Source of the DNA: a virus | Reading direction: 5' to 3' (one strand) | DNA: 41,447 nucleotides | Virus record (IMG/VR): IMGVR_UViG_3300027976_000078 | Coordinates: 1-41,447 of that record | Shown here: in pieces, positions 29,133-37,796 of the stretch | Layout of the letters: every line of letters begins with the position of its first letter | Numbering within the stretch: the first letter of the stretch is position 1 | The notes under the pieces: model-generated | What the model was told of the DNA's origin: nothing | The model's input: only the letters and a program-made list of their open reading frames with translations | Databases searched by the model: none | Program-made: the position numbers and the translations under genes

Positions 29133-29339
29133 ATGACAAGACGTGAAGCTATTGACGCCCGCCTCAAGCAACTCTACAACACCACCGCCCCCAATTGTCC
29201 GCTGTCGTGCATCGACATCGCCCGAGCCATCCAAGTGAGCCCACAATACGTTGGCCAAATTGAGCAATCGGCGATGCAGAAGTTGAGAAAAAAACTGAAA
29301 CACAACCACGAAATTCTTTCGTTGCTCGGGCGGACGTGA
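29133..29339 (+). CDS. Sigma region 4-like HTH protein, 68 aa (second of two)
   Basis: CPLSCIDIARAIQVSPQYVG then QIEQSAMQKLRKKLKHN (residues ~22-58) matches the sigma region 4.2 pattern V.QIE..A..KLR. The length is identical to the 23521 protein, and both have the QIE-A--K-R core. Starts one base after the previous TAA. It may be a stand-alone promoter-recognition or anti-sigma type factor working with the sigma factor at 36087. Confidence 0.6.
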   Translation: MTRREAIDARLKQLYNTTAPNCPLSCIDIARAIQVSPQYVGQIEQSAMQKLRKKLKHNHEILSLLGRT

Positions 29340-29351
29340 TACAAAAGCAAC

Positions 29352-29438
29352 ATGCACACACTTCAAAACTCGCTCCCCCTCCTACGGCAACTCGAGGACC
29401 TCGCCGGAGCCCGGGTGGACCTGTTCTTTTTATCATGA
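29352..29438 (+). CDS. Micro-ORF, 28 aa
   Basis: MHTLQNSLPLLRQLEDLAGA, then RVDLFFLS. Leader ACAAAAGCAAC fits the A-rich start style here, and the stop overlaps the next start as ATGA (29435-29438). Confidence 0.45.
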   Translation: MHTLQNSLPLLRQLEDLAGARVDLFFLS

Positions 29439-29689
29439 TACGCATCGACCAAAAAAAATTCGAGGCCGCCGTCCCTGACGCTCGCCTCCGTAGTTATCTC
29501 GGCCCCGTGCTCGAACAGCAGGGGGCCCGCGCCGACACCCAAGAGTCGCGCCAACTGGTGGACCACCTGTTGTTCACGGGCGTGGCTTTTTCTATTCGCA
29601 CCCGCTCGCAACCGATCTACGACTCCGTCCCCGACTCGCTCGAGCGGGACGTCACTTGTCACGACGACGATGACGGGCCCAACGAATGA
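29435..29689 (+). CDS. Hypothetical protein, 84 aa
   Basis: MIRIDQKKFEAAVPDARLRS, then QQGARADTQESRQLVDHLLF and an acidic end (CHDDDDGPNE). Coupled by ATGA at both ends, the downstream partner being the nuclease gene. Confidence 0.55.
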   Translation: MIRIDQKKFEAAVPDARLRSYLGPVLEQQGARADTQESRQLVDHLLFTGVAFSIRTRSQPIYDSVPDSLERDVTCHDDDDGPNE

Positions 29690-30891
29690 ACACGCCCGTC
29701 GACCGCGGGCATCACCCCGACTCTCCGTCGAGTCTCCAGTCATCGGAAGCGTGCCCCCACTTCCAAAACCGTTCGGGCGATTCCGCCGCGTCCCTCGCGG
29801 GCACCCTCCAACACAAGGCCATCGAGACCAAAGATTTTTCAATTCTCAACGACGACGAGGACCAGATCAAGGCCGTTGAGCGGTGCCTCCGTGTTGAACA
29901 GGATCGGATAGATTTTCTGGAGGCCGCTGGATTTGAGGTAGAAGTGCTTCGGGAGATTTATCTGCCCGTGTGCCCCCTCGAGTTATCCCCCCCTGATGAG
30001 ACTGGAAGGCGTTGGGAGGGCCTCACAGGAGGCTACCCCGACGACCTCATCGTCGGTCGTTCCGACCGCGGAGCGTTGGGCATCATTCTGGATTGGAAGT
30101 GTGGGAAGATGCTCGTCACCCCAACAAAATCTAATCTACAGGGAATGTCATACGCACTGGCATCTCTTCAAAAATTCCCTGAGCTTGATGAGGTGATGGT
30201 GCAATTCTATCACCCCTACATTGAGGAGGAGACCCTGATGCCGGAATACACGCACACCTTTTCGAGGGGCGACATGGAGCAGATGGAGCTCACCATCCGT
30301 CGGGTCGTCAACCGGAAGCATCTCGCCTCGAAGGAGGGGTGGGATGGCTCCCTGCCGCCCGTGGCGCACACGAGCCTCTGCATCTGGTGCGCGAATCTGG
30401 CCCTATGTCCCGCGGCCTCCAAGCTCGCGTCACTCGCCGTCACCAAGTTCGAGCGGTTGGAGGTGCCCGCTGAAATCCGGCCCGCTTACATCACCGACGT
30501 CGATTCGATGCGGAAAGCCCACCAGCTCACGGGCCTGCTCGAGGCTTACGCCAAATCGGTACGGTCGCGGATCAAGGACATGGTGCTCACCGAGGGCATC
30601 TCCATCCCCGGACTCAAGTTGGTGACAAAATCGGACCGAAAGATTACGTCCATCGCCGCGGTGCGCGAGGTGGCGTTAGCGCACGGAATTTCCCGAGCGG
30701 AGTTTGAAAGCTGCCTCTCGATGACGCTCGGCTCAATTGAAAAGCTCGTAAAGGACAAGGCCGTGAAGGGCACGGGTGCCCTCGCCGTGCGCACGCTCAC
30801 CTCGGCCCTCAACGACGTCGGGGCCACCAAAAAGGGAAAGCCGTATTCGTATCTCGTCGACGATAAAGAAGAGGAGGCCATCGATGTCTGA
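29686..30891 (+). CDS. RecB/Cas4-like PD-(D/E)xK exonuclease
   Basis: 401 aa. GTLQHKAIE holds the RecB-family His43. GGYPDDLIVG gives Asp120 and GIILDWKCGK the D136-x-K138 pair, which bind metal and cut. NLQGMSYALA gives the Q152...Y156 motif. C23 with CIWCANLALC (C232, C235, C241) forms the four-Cys set that holds an iron-sulfur cluster in Cas4/AddB-type nucleases. The C-terminal third is helical and basic. It is next to the ssDNA-binding-like gene, suggesting a phage recombination or end-resection pair. Confidence 0.8.
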   Translation: MNTPVDRGHHPDSPSSLQSSEACPHFQNRSGDSAASLAGTLQHKAIETKDFSILNDDEDQIKAVERCLRVEQDRIDFLEAAGFEVEVLREIYLPVCPLELSPPDETGRRWEGLTGGYPDDLIVGRSDRGALGIILDWKCGKMLVTPTKSNLQGMSYALASLQKFPELDEVMVQFYHPYIEEETLMPEYTHTFSRGDMEQMELTIRRVVNRKHLASKEGWDGSLPPVAHTSLCIWCANLALCPAASKLASLAVTKFERLEVPAEIRPAYITDVDSMRKAHQLTGLLEAYAKSVRSRIKDMVLTEGISIPGLKLVTKSDRKITSIAAVREVALAHGISRAEFESCLSMTLGSIEKLVKDKAVKGTGALAVRTLTSALNDVGATKKGKPYSYLVDDKEEEAIDV

Positions 30892-30934
30892 TAAAATCTG
30901 TTTCGCCCCCCAAAAAAGCTGCTACGCTGTCATC

Positions 30935-30953
30935 TTGCCCCTCACAGGGGCAA
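30935..30953 (+). promoter_or_regulatory. Leader hairpin TTGCCCCT-CAC-AGGGGCAA
   Basis: 8-bp perfect stem with a 3-nt loop, ending 14 nt before the ATG at 30968. No T-tract follows. It lies between two possible starts (30884 and 30968) of the next gene and may tune which one is used. Confidence 0.5.
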
Positions 30954-30967
30954 AACCAAAAAAAATT

Positions 30968-31771
30968 ATGAAAACCGTATCGTTTGCAAAACTAGACTCA
31001 GCTACCGAAGAGGTGGCCGTCCCCCCAGCCGTTGAAGAGAAGGCCGCCATCGTGGCCCAATCGAACGCCGCTGTTCCCCAATCGGAAAGCGTGGGCACCT
31101 ACCACGGAGAAGACGACGGCGTCGACTCCTCGGACGTCCGCCTCCCCCGTTTGAAGTTGCTGCAAGGCACCTCCGACAAGAAACAGCTCGCATCGTTCGG
31201 GTTCGCGGCGTTTGTCCTAAAGGACGTCGTCCGGATCGCCTCCGCGGCCGCTGAAGGCGTCGCCGCGGTCGCCGCGAAGCTCGTGTTCGTCAAGCTCATC
31301 TCGAAAACGTATAGCGAAAAGGTCGCCAAATTTGGTGACCCCTCGGGCTTCGCCCGTTCGCTGGCCGAAGTGGACGAGCAAGGCGGCACCACCGATTGGC
31401 GGTTGTCCAAGGAAAACCGCCAAGGCGGCGACCCCAAAAAGGGTTGGTATCAGGTGAACGCCAACTGTCTCGTGCTCGTCGAAAAGCCCGAGGACGCCGA
31501 GGACGATCATTTCCCGTTCGAAGCGGACGGCAAGTTTTACGCGCCCGCGCTCTACTCGGTGAAGAGCTTCGCCTACGACCGATTCTTCGTGGCCTTGGCC
31601 ACGGCGAAGGCCACCGGCGAGCTCCGCAAGGGCGGCTGGTCGTCGCGCTTCGTCCTCTACACGCCCGAGATTGAGGTGGGTAAGGGCAACAGCGAGTTCG
31701 CGGTGCCGTCCGTGAAGTTCGGTGAGCACACCTCCGCTGGCGTGCAGGCCATCGCCGCTGAATTGGTCTGA
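30968..31771 (+). CDS. Putative ssDNA-binding / recombination accessory protein
   Basis: 267 aa from the ATG at 30968 (leader CCAAAAAAAATT). An in-frame ATG at 30884, overlapping the nuclease stop as ATGTCTGA, would add 28 residues. The acidic disordered N terminus is followed by DVRLPRLKLLQGTSDKKQLA and beta-rich stretches (KLVFVKLISKTY; WSSRFVLYTPEIEVG). Position after the RecB-like nuclease and before the polymerase, size and the LPRLKLLQ block suggest a ssDNA-binding or annealing role. No proven motif. Confidence 0.5.
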   Translation: MKTVSFAKLDSATEEVAVPPAVEEKAAIVAQSNAAVPQSESVGTYHGEDDGVDSSDVRLPRLKLLQGTSDKKQLASFGFAAFVLKDVVRIASAAAEGVAAVAAKLVFVKLISKTYSEKVAKFGDPSGFARSLAEVDEQGGTTDWRLSKENRQGGDPKKGWYQVNANCLVLVEKPEDAEDDHFPFEADGKFYAPALYSVKSFAYDRFFVALATAKATGELRKGGWSSRFVLYTPEIEVGKGNSEFAVPSVKFGEHTSAGVQAIAAELV

Positions 31772-31792
31772 GCGTTACGCCAAACAAAATTC

Positions 31793-31821
31793 AAGGCCGT
31801 CCTTTCGGGGGCGGCTTTTTT
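31793..31821 (+). terminator. Rho-independent terminator
   Basis: 10-bp stem AAGGCCGTCC/GGGCGGCTTT (one G-T pair) with loop TTTCGG and a trailing T run. It lies 21 bp after the ssDNA-binding-like gene and 16 bp before the polymerase ATG, so it would set a lower level for the polymerase unless bypassed. Confidence 0.75.
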
Positions 31822-31837
31822 GTGTTAGCGTGGCGGG

Positions 31838-33868
31838 ATGCGCACCATCTGCTTAGACACCGAGTCGTATTATGACAACGACGTGTCGTTGAATCCGTTG
31901 GGCGGCTGGGGCTACGCCCACCACCCCAAGTGCGACGTCTACATGATGTCAGTGTTCGATGGGGTCAACGCGTGGGCCGGACACCCCAAGGATTTCAATT
32001 TCGCGTCGCTCGACGGGGCCCGCCTGCTGAGTCACAACAAGGCCCACGACGAGAACATTGCGATCGGTCAATTCGACCGTGGGCTGTGGCCAAAACTCAA
32101 ATACGCGGAATGGCATTGCACCTCGAACCTGTCGGCCTACCTCTGCAACCGCCGTTCGTTGGATCAGGCCACGGAGTTTCTTTTGGGGGTGGCGGTGTCG
32201 AAGGCGATGCGTAACTACGCCAAGGGAAAAAGCTGGGCCGACATTCAAGCCGACGGAAGGGCCGATGAGATGCTCTCGTATGCTCGAGACGACGCCGTTT
32301 ACCCGTGGCGCATCTGGGAAAAGTATTCTGATCAATGGCCCGAGTGGGAGCGGCGGCTTTCGGAGCTCACCATCCAACAGGGCCACCGCGGGGTGCGTAT
32401 CCATCAGGAGCGGCTCCGGGCAGGCATCGTGCTGCTCCAGCGGGTCATCCTGAGGGCCACCGACGCTCTGCCGTGGGTGACGGCGGGCATGAAGCCCAGT
32501 TCGCCCCGTGGCGTGGCACAGGCGTGCCGCGACGCTGGCATCCCCGCCCGCCCCGTGAAGGCTAATTTTGAGGAGGCAGCGGAGGAGTGGGAGGACAAAT
32601 ATGCGGCCGCCCAACCGTGGGTGAAGGCGCTCAAGGACCTCCGCCGCTCCAAGCGGATGCTGGCCACGCTCCAGACGATGCAGCTGCGTTTACGCCCCGA
32701 CGGCACGTTGCCATTTAGTCTCAAGTATTTTGGGGCCCACACCGGCCGCTGGGCCGGGGACGCGGGGATCAATTTTCAGAATTTCAATCGGGAGCCGCTC
32801 TTCGTCACCGAGAGCCTCGACATCGTCGACGACCTCGCCCAGATAAACGCGCTGCTCGGGCAGTTCGAGCTCGCCCCCGACGACATGTCGATGGACCTCG
32901 TCGACGTCCGAGGGATGGTGCTCCCCCCAGAGGGCATGCAGCTCGGGTCCGTCGATCTGTCGCAAATCGAGCCACGGGTGCTCAACAAGCTCGCCGGGAA
33001 CGAGTCGTTGCTCCAGAAAATCCGAGACGGCTTCCCGATTTATGAGGCCCACGCTCGCGAAACCAAGGGCTGGGTTGGAGGCAATTTGAAGAAGGAGAAC
33101 AAGAAGATGTATTCCGCGTCAAAAGCAGAAGTCCTTGGCCTTGGCTATGGCTGCGCATGGGAAAAGTTTATCACCGTGGCCAAGACGATGGCCCAACTAG
33201 ACATCACCGAGGACGACGAATTGGAGGCCCTGAAAGCGTCCTGCGACGGGGAAATACACCTCGACGAGAAGGGGGCCGCTTACGTCAACGTCCGCCACAC
33301 GATCGTCAACGCCGTGGGCCACGAGGAGCTCGTCACACGGGCGACACCCGTTCATGGACTTGTCTCGAAGGGCATCGTCAAAGATTTCCGAGACAAAAAC
33401 CCGCTCATCACGGGGCTCTGGGACACGATGCACACCGCCCTCGAGGCCGCCTCCCGCGATCCGAAAAAGAAGAACGACCTCGTCATTGACCTGCCCTCGG
33501 GGCGCCAATTAAAATACCGCGACGTCCGGGCCGAGTGGCGGACGAAGGTCGACAAGGAAACGGGGAAGACGTATCGCCGCATCGCCTACACCGCCGAGGC
33601 CGACGGACGGCGGAAGGTGTATTACGGGGGCCTCATCGTCGAGAATATCACTCAAGCCGTCGCCCGTGACATTTTCGCCGTCAACATGCTAAAAATATAT
33701 GACGCGGGCATCTGGCCGATGTGGTCCATCCACGACGAGGCCGTCAACGCCGTCCACGACGCCGAGGAGGGCGAACGGGCCCGTTCGCTGATGGCCTCAC
33801 AAGTGAGCTGGGCCCACACCCTCCCCATCGACGCGGAACTGGTATTATCAGATCGTTTCAAAAAGTAG
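31838..33868 (+). CDS. Family A DNA polymerase with 3'-5' exonuclease
   Basis: 676 aa. Exo I CLDTES (D7, E9), Exo II SHNKAHDENI (~65-74) and Exo III SYARDDAVYPW (~147-157) are present, so proofreading should work. The polymerase part has FGAHTGRWAGDAGINFQNF, motif A SVDLSQIEPR (D373), motif B with K429 and GYG near 437, and motif C SIHDEA (H632-D633-E634). It is the replicative enzyme with the primase-helicase just downstream. The start at 31838 lies just past a terminator hairpin, without a clear Shine-Dalgarno. Confidence 0.93.
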   Translation: MRTICLDTESYYDNDVSLNPLGGWGYAHHPKCDVYMMSVFDGVNAWAGHPKDFNFASLDGARLLSHNKAHDENIAIGQFDRGLWPKLKYAEWHCTSNLSAYLCNRRSLDQATEFLLGVAVSKAMRNYAKGKSWADIQADGRADEMLSYARDDAVYPWRIWEKYSDQWPEWERRLSELTIQQGHRGVRIHQERLRAGIVLLQRVILRATDALPWVTAGMKPSSPRGVAQACRDAGIPARPVKANFEEAAEEWEDKYAAAQPWVKALKDLRRSKRMLATLQTMQLRLRPDGTLPFSLKYFGAHTGRWAGDAGINFQNFNREPLFVTESLDIVDDLAQINALLGQFELAPDDMSMDLVDVRGMVLPPEGMQLGSVDLSQIEPRVLNKLAGNESLLQKIRDGFPIYEAHARETKGWVGGNLKKENKKMYSASKAEVLGLGYGCAWEKFITVAKTMAQLDITEDDELEALKASCDGEIHLDEKGAAYVNVRHTIVNAVGHEELVTRATPVHGLVSKGIVKDFRDKNPLITGLWDTMHTALEAASRDPKKKNDLVIDLPSGRQLKYRDVRAEWRTKVDKETGKTYRRIAYTAEADGRRKVYYGGLIVENITQAVARDIFAVNMLKIYDAGIWPMWSIHDEAVNAVHDAEEGERARSLMASQVSWAHTLPIDAELVLSDRFKK

Positions 33869-33891
33869 TTTCGTTTTCCGTAACTTGTTGT

Positions 33892-36090
33892 ATGTTGCCC
33901 ATCTTGCTGCCCTTCATCGCTAACTTAGTTTCCACGGACGTCGAGCTCGGATGCCCGTGGACGTTCCAAGGCTCCGTGCCGGACGGGGTGCGCGGCAAAA
34001 AGAACAAAGCGGCCCGCTCCGAGTGGATCGAAAGCCCCGCGACGGAGCACATGTGCTATTCAGGATGGGAGGGCATCGCCGACAACGCCCGCATATCGAA
34101 GGGCGGGGAGGACGGCAATCCGCCCTACCGATTGATGGCCATCGTGGCCGACTACGACGCCGCGCACACCGAACACGAGCTCGAGCTGGGCTGCAAGCGG
34201 GTCGGGGAATATCTGCCCGCCTATTACGAAAAGACGCTGTCCGGGTATTCGCGTTTCGTTTGGACGTTGGAAGAGCCCGTCACCGTCCCGTCCCGCGATT
34301 TTGCGGTGGCACTTCTGAAGCACCTCAAGCGGAGGCTCGCCGTGGACAGCTTGGCGGTGGGGCTCGACGAGCCCGCATGGCTGGCCCCCGAACGATATTA
34401 CACAAATTCCGGCGATTGGTCCAAAGTGTCAGACTACAAGATACCGAAGGCCCTGATGGCCGGGTGGGTGTTCGAGGTGGCCGAGAGGTTTTCGTTCCGG
34501 TCGGTGTCGTCGATCAAAATCCCGATGGAAATTGTGTGGCCGGAGCTGCAAAAGAAATTCCCGTCCGCGACGTGGCCCTCCGATTTTGAGGCGGGGTCAC
34601 AGGGTCCTTCCTTTTGGATTGAGGGCTCCCAATCCCCCAAATCGGCGCTCCTCAAAGACGAGGGGCTGTTCACGTTCGCGGCCCACGCCACCAAACCATT
34701 TTGGAGCTGGCGCGACTTGCTTGGCACCCAATTTGTAGAGGGCTACGAAACGAAAAGCCTCGGCGAGGCCGTCGATGGAATTTATTTTGACGGAAAAGGG
34801 TATTGGAGGAAAGACGGACCGGGCAAGTGGCGGCCGTTCTCGAAAGAGGACACGGTGATTCACTTGAAGGTGACCCGCGGGCTTTCCGACGCGGCCCCGA
34901 AGGGTGCGTCCTCGGACACCGAGCGGGCCCTCGAACACGTCCGCCAGTGGGCGGGCATCGTCGGCGCAGCGCCGTTCGTATTTCGCCCCACGGGCCTGAC
35001 GAAGGTGATGGGCAACGTGTCCGTGCTGAACACGTTCACGCGCACCACCATTCGACCCGCCGAGGCACCAGTGATTTGGGGGCCGACGGGACCGATGCCG
35101 TTTTTATCGGACTACATCGGCACGCTCTTCGATCCACACGAGCAGCTCGACTTTTTTCTCAGTTGGACGAAACGATTTTACGAGACGGCCTACGAGCTGA
35201 AACTCCAGAGCGGACAAAATCTGTTTATCATCGGCTCCACCGGTGTCGGCAAGACGCTCCTCTCGACGCAGGTGCTCGCGAAGCTCGTCGGCGGGAACGC
35301 CACCGCCGAAAACTATCTGCTCGGCAAAACTGATTTCAATTCGCAGCTGTTTGAGTCGGCCCTTTGGACCGTTGACGACACCTCGTCGTCAAACGACGTC
35401 GCCTCCCACCGTCGTTTCAGCACCATCATTAAGCGTATGGCCGCTAACACTACGTTCGAGTTCCACGCGAAATTTCAAGTGCCGTGTCAAGTGCGGTGGC
35501 AGGGGCGGGTAGTTGTCACCGCGAACGCCGACGAAGAGTCGATCCGCGTCATCCCCGATCTCGACATTTCAATTCTCGATAAGATCATCATATTGAAGAC
35601 CACCGACGCATGTCGCGCCTTCCCCCCGCAAGCCCAGCTGGAGGCGACGATTGACTCAGAGCTCCCACATTTTGCCCGCTACCTGTTAGACTACGTGGTC
35701 CCAGCTCAATGCGGTGGCGACTCCCGATACGGCATCCGAAGCTACCACGAGAAGTCACTCGTCGCGGTGGCCAAGCACGCCTCCACCTCAAATAATTTCA
35801 CGGAAATTCTGGAGGACTGGCGGAACGACTATTTCGCGGAGCACTCCGACGATTGGGTCGGCACTTCACATCAATTTTTTGTTGAGCTTCACCGCGACAT
35901 GGCACGGGCCGCGGCCCTCCGTGGGCTCACCGGCAACATCGTCAACCGCCAGCTTTCGGCCCTCAAAAACAAGGGCCACATCGTCCAATGTCGGGAAAAC
36001 GGGTCCCACCGCGAGTGGATAATTCCGCCGCCCCTCAAGGCCCCGCCTAAGTCGGTGCCGCAATCTCAAACCTCGAATTTTCAGAAATGA
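33892..36090 (+). CDS. Primase-helicase with an SF3/AAA+ ATPase domain
   Basis: 732 aa from the ATG at 33892; the open frame upstream lies antiphase in polA. The N-terminal third has RLMAIVADYDAAHTEHELEL and YSRFVWTLEEPV, a DxD-type primase-polymerase-like site. NLFIIGSTGVGKTLLSTQVL (~444-463) is Walker A, and FESALWTVDDTSSSNDVA the Walker B/acidic strand; RWQGRVVVTANADEESIRVI fits the SF3 sensor region. The C-terminal end looks like a winged helix (LTGNIVNRQLSALKNKGHIV). One protein would prime and unwind for the polymerase. Confidence 0.8.
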   Translation: MLPILLPFIANLVSTDVELGCPWTFQGSVPDGVRGKKNKAARSEWIESPATEHMCYSGWEGIADNARISKGGEDGNPPYRLMAIVADYDAAHTEHELELGCKRVGEYLPAYYEKTLSGYSRFVWTLEEPVTVPSRDFAVALLKHLKRRLAVDSLAVGLDEPAWLAPERYYTNSGDWSKVSDYKIPKALMAGWVFEVAERFSFRSVSSIKIPMEIVWPELQKKFPSATWPSDFEAGSQGPSFWIEGSQSPKSALLKDEGLFTFAAHATKPFWSWRDLLGTQFVEGYETKSLGEAVDGIYFDGKGYWRKDGPGKWRPFSKEDTVIHLKVTRGLSDAAPKGASSDTERALEHVRQWAGIVGAAPFVFRPTGLTKVMGNVSVLNTFTRTTIRPAEAPVIWGPTGPMPFLSDYIGTLFDPHEQLDFFLSWTKRFYETAYELKLQSGQNLFIIGSTGVGKTLLSTQVLAKLVGGNATAENYLLGKTDFNSQLFESALWTVDDTSSSNDVASHRRFSTIIKRMAANTTFEFHAKFQVPCQVRWQGRVVVTANADEESIRVIPDLDISILDKIIILKTTDACRAFPPQAQLEATIDSELPHFARYLLDYVVPAQCGGDSRYGIRSYHEKSLVAVAKHASTSNNFTEILEDWRNDYFAEHSDDWVGTSHQFFVELHRDMARAAALRGLTGNIVNRQLSALKNKGHIVQCRENGSHREWIIPPPLKAPPKSVPQSQTSNFQK

Positions 36091-36854
36091 GTTACGCCAA
36101 CGTCGTGCCCCTACTCCTCGACACCGTGGAACTGGAAGAGCTTCATCTCCGATACCTTAAACGCCACCTCACCGAGGACCGCGACAAGCTGTTCCGCGCC
36201 CACTACGGTTTTGCGGTGAGGACGGCGATGCGTTACGTCCGACCCGAGTTCACGGCCGACGAGGCCATCTCCGCCGCGTGTCGGGGGTTGCTTGAGGCGA
36301 TTATACGTTTCGATCCCGTGCGCGGGCGGTTCACGACGTTTTCGTTTTGGTGGATGCTTAAATTTTTGCTTCAAGAGCGGGCGTTTTCTCGGAACATGGT
36401 GAGGCTCCCCCCGGGGCTCGTCCGTCAGGCCCGTAAAGCGGGCAAGTTGCGGGCGACGTTCGGGCAAGACGACCTCCGCGTCGCCAAGGAGCTGGGGGTG
36501 AACCTCGCCGAGCTTTCGCAAATAGAAAATCTTTACGTCCCCCAGCTAAACGACTCGACGGGCTTCAACGGGTGGGGGGTCACCGAAGAAGACCCATCGT
36601 CCGAGCTCATCAACAAAGAATACGAAGAAGTTCGAGACAAGGCCGCGGCGGCGATGCACGACACTCTTTCCGAGATGACGCCCCGAGATCGCGACATCGT
36701 GATGTCGCGTCAGCTCGATCCCCCCACCCCATACGGCACGACCGGAAAAAAACATGGGCTTACCCACGAGGGGGTGCGTAAAATCTACAACAGACTAATG
36801 GCTAAACTTAAAAAGAAATGTGGAGGTGGTGCCCGTGGCTCGCGCTTGGACTGA
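36087..36854 (+). CDS. Phage RNA polymerase sigma factor (sigma-70 family)
   Basis: 255 aa. Region 2 is visible at ~55-115: DEAISAACRGLLEAIIRFDP, then RGRFTTFSFWWMLKFLLQER, with the aromatic cluster that melts the -10 element, followed by MVRLPPGLVRQARK. The middle has LRVAKELGVNLAELSQIENL, region 3-like. The C-terminal part (EMTPRDRDIVMSRQ and HGLTHEGVRKIYNRLMAKLK) matches region 4 that reads the -35 box. It would redirect host RNA polymerase to phage promoters such as CGTATACTCT. Coupled by ATGA to the helicase, so made with replication proteins. Confidence 0.85.
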   Translation: MSYANVVPLLLDTVELEELHLRYLKRHLTEDRDKLFRAHYGFAVRTAMRYVRPEFTADEAISAACRGLLEAIIRFDPVRGRFTTFSFWWMLKFLLQERAFSRNMVRLPPGLVRQARKAGKLRATFGQDDLRVAKELGVNLAELSQIENLYVPQLNDSTGFNGWGVTEEDPSSELINKEYEEVRDKAAAAMHDTLSEMTPRDRDIVMSRQLDPPTPYGTTGKKHGLTHEGVRKIYNRLMAKLKKKCGGGARGSRLD

Positions 36855-37191
36855 ATCCTACATCCTGTCCCAGATTCGGGCGCTCCTGAGAAAGCTCTCG
36901 ATGAGGATGCCCTCGATCCGGCAGATAAAACTCGAAAGCCGTCGAGCCTACAAAGGCCCCCACCGGTTGTTGAAATTTGAATACGAGTGCAACCACTGTC
37001 ACGAATGGTTTCCCGAGAAATGTGTTCAGGTGGACCACCTCGTCCCGGCGGGCTCGATGAAAACTTTCCACGACGTTGGGCCGTTTGCGCAAAGGCTCCT
37101 CTTCCCGGCGCACGGCCACTTGCAGGTGCTCTGCTTGCCCTGCCACAACACAAAAACCCAAGCCGAAAAATCGGCCCGCAAAATCATATGA
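36820..37191 (+). CDS. HNH endonuclease-like protein
   Basis: 123 aa from a GTG at 36820 that overlaps the sigma gene by 35 nt. YECNHCHEWFP (C57, C60) and LCLPCHNTKT (C105, C108) form a zinc frame around CVQVDHLVPAG (D72-H73) and H109-N110, the HNH active site. The N terminus is basic (RALLRKLSMRMPSIRQIKLE). It may resolve recombination intermediates or nick at packaging. Its place in the coupled operon argues against a free homing enzyme. Confidence 0.75.
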   Translation: MEVVPVARAWTESYILSQIRALLRKLSMRMPSIRQIKLESRRAYKGPHRLLKFEYECNHCHEWFPEKCVQVDHLVPAGSMKTFHDVGPFAQRLLFPAHGHLQVLCLPCHNTKTQAEKSARKII

Positions 37192-37796
37192 GAACCATCA
37201 TCGGACAAGACGAAGAGGGCCCCCAGAAGCGGGTCTCGAGCGTTTATCATTCACTTGCCCCGCTCGAGCGGACAGGTGCGCAACTCAAAATGCTCGAGGA
37301 CGTCGTCAAGACGGCCAGCGAGTTTGTGTTCGACAACATGTCCGCCACCGAAGGCTCTCAGCCCGTGTCTGCGGCCCGTTCGGCTGCGCTCAACACGCTC
37401 GGGCTGGCGTTGTCCCAAATTGACACCATCCTCGACGACCAACCTCGATGGAGCCGAGAGGACTCGGAGGCCGAGAAGGAAGTGAAGAGCATGATGAAAG
37501 CGGAGACGGAACGCTCGAAGTCGGCGGCCCGTTTCTATTTGCAGGCGTCACGCCCGTTCGTGCTCCTACGCGCCCAACTATTTCGCACGGCGAGCGGGAA
37601 ACTTCTCGCGACGAACGCCACCGAAAGCGTCCACGCGTTCGGGAACACCGCGGCCGAGGCGATGGACGCCTTCGACGAGGCCGTTTACAACCAACAGCAC
37701 CTGCCGCAAGCTCCTCCCAACGAGCCGCCCCCGCCTCCGCCCTCGCCTCCCCCGGCCCCGTTAAAAAAGAAACGCACTCCCCCAAAAAAATCATGA
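37188..37796 (+). CDS. Hypothetical protein with a Pro-rich tail, 202 aa
   Basis: Starts at the ATG 37188 (ATGA). The helical middle has EDVVKTASEFVFDNMSATEG and LQASRPFVLLRAQLFRTASG. The last ~35 residues are Pro-rich then Lys-rich (PPPPPPSPPPAPLKKKRTPP). It may bind nucleic acid or a partner through the tail. No family recognised. Confidence 0.6.
   Translation: MRTIIGQDEEGPQKRVSSVYHSLAPLERTGAQLKMLEDVVKTASEFVFDNMSATEGSQPVSAARSAALNTLGLALSQIDTILDDQPRWSREDSEAEKEVKSMMKAETERSKSAARFYLQASRPFVLLRAQLFRTASGKLLATNATESVHAFGNTAAEAMDAFDEAVYNQQHLPQAPPNEPPPPPPSPPPAPLKKKRTPPKKS

Noticed and set aside
30905-30953. Programmed frameshift at the CCCCCCAAAAAAG run before the hairpin
   Set aside because: The reading phase does not fit a slippery heptamer, and no useful alternative frame follows.
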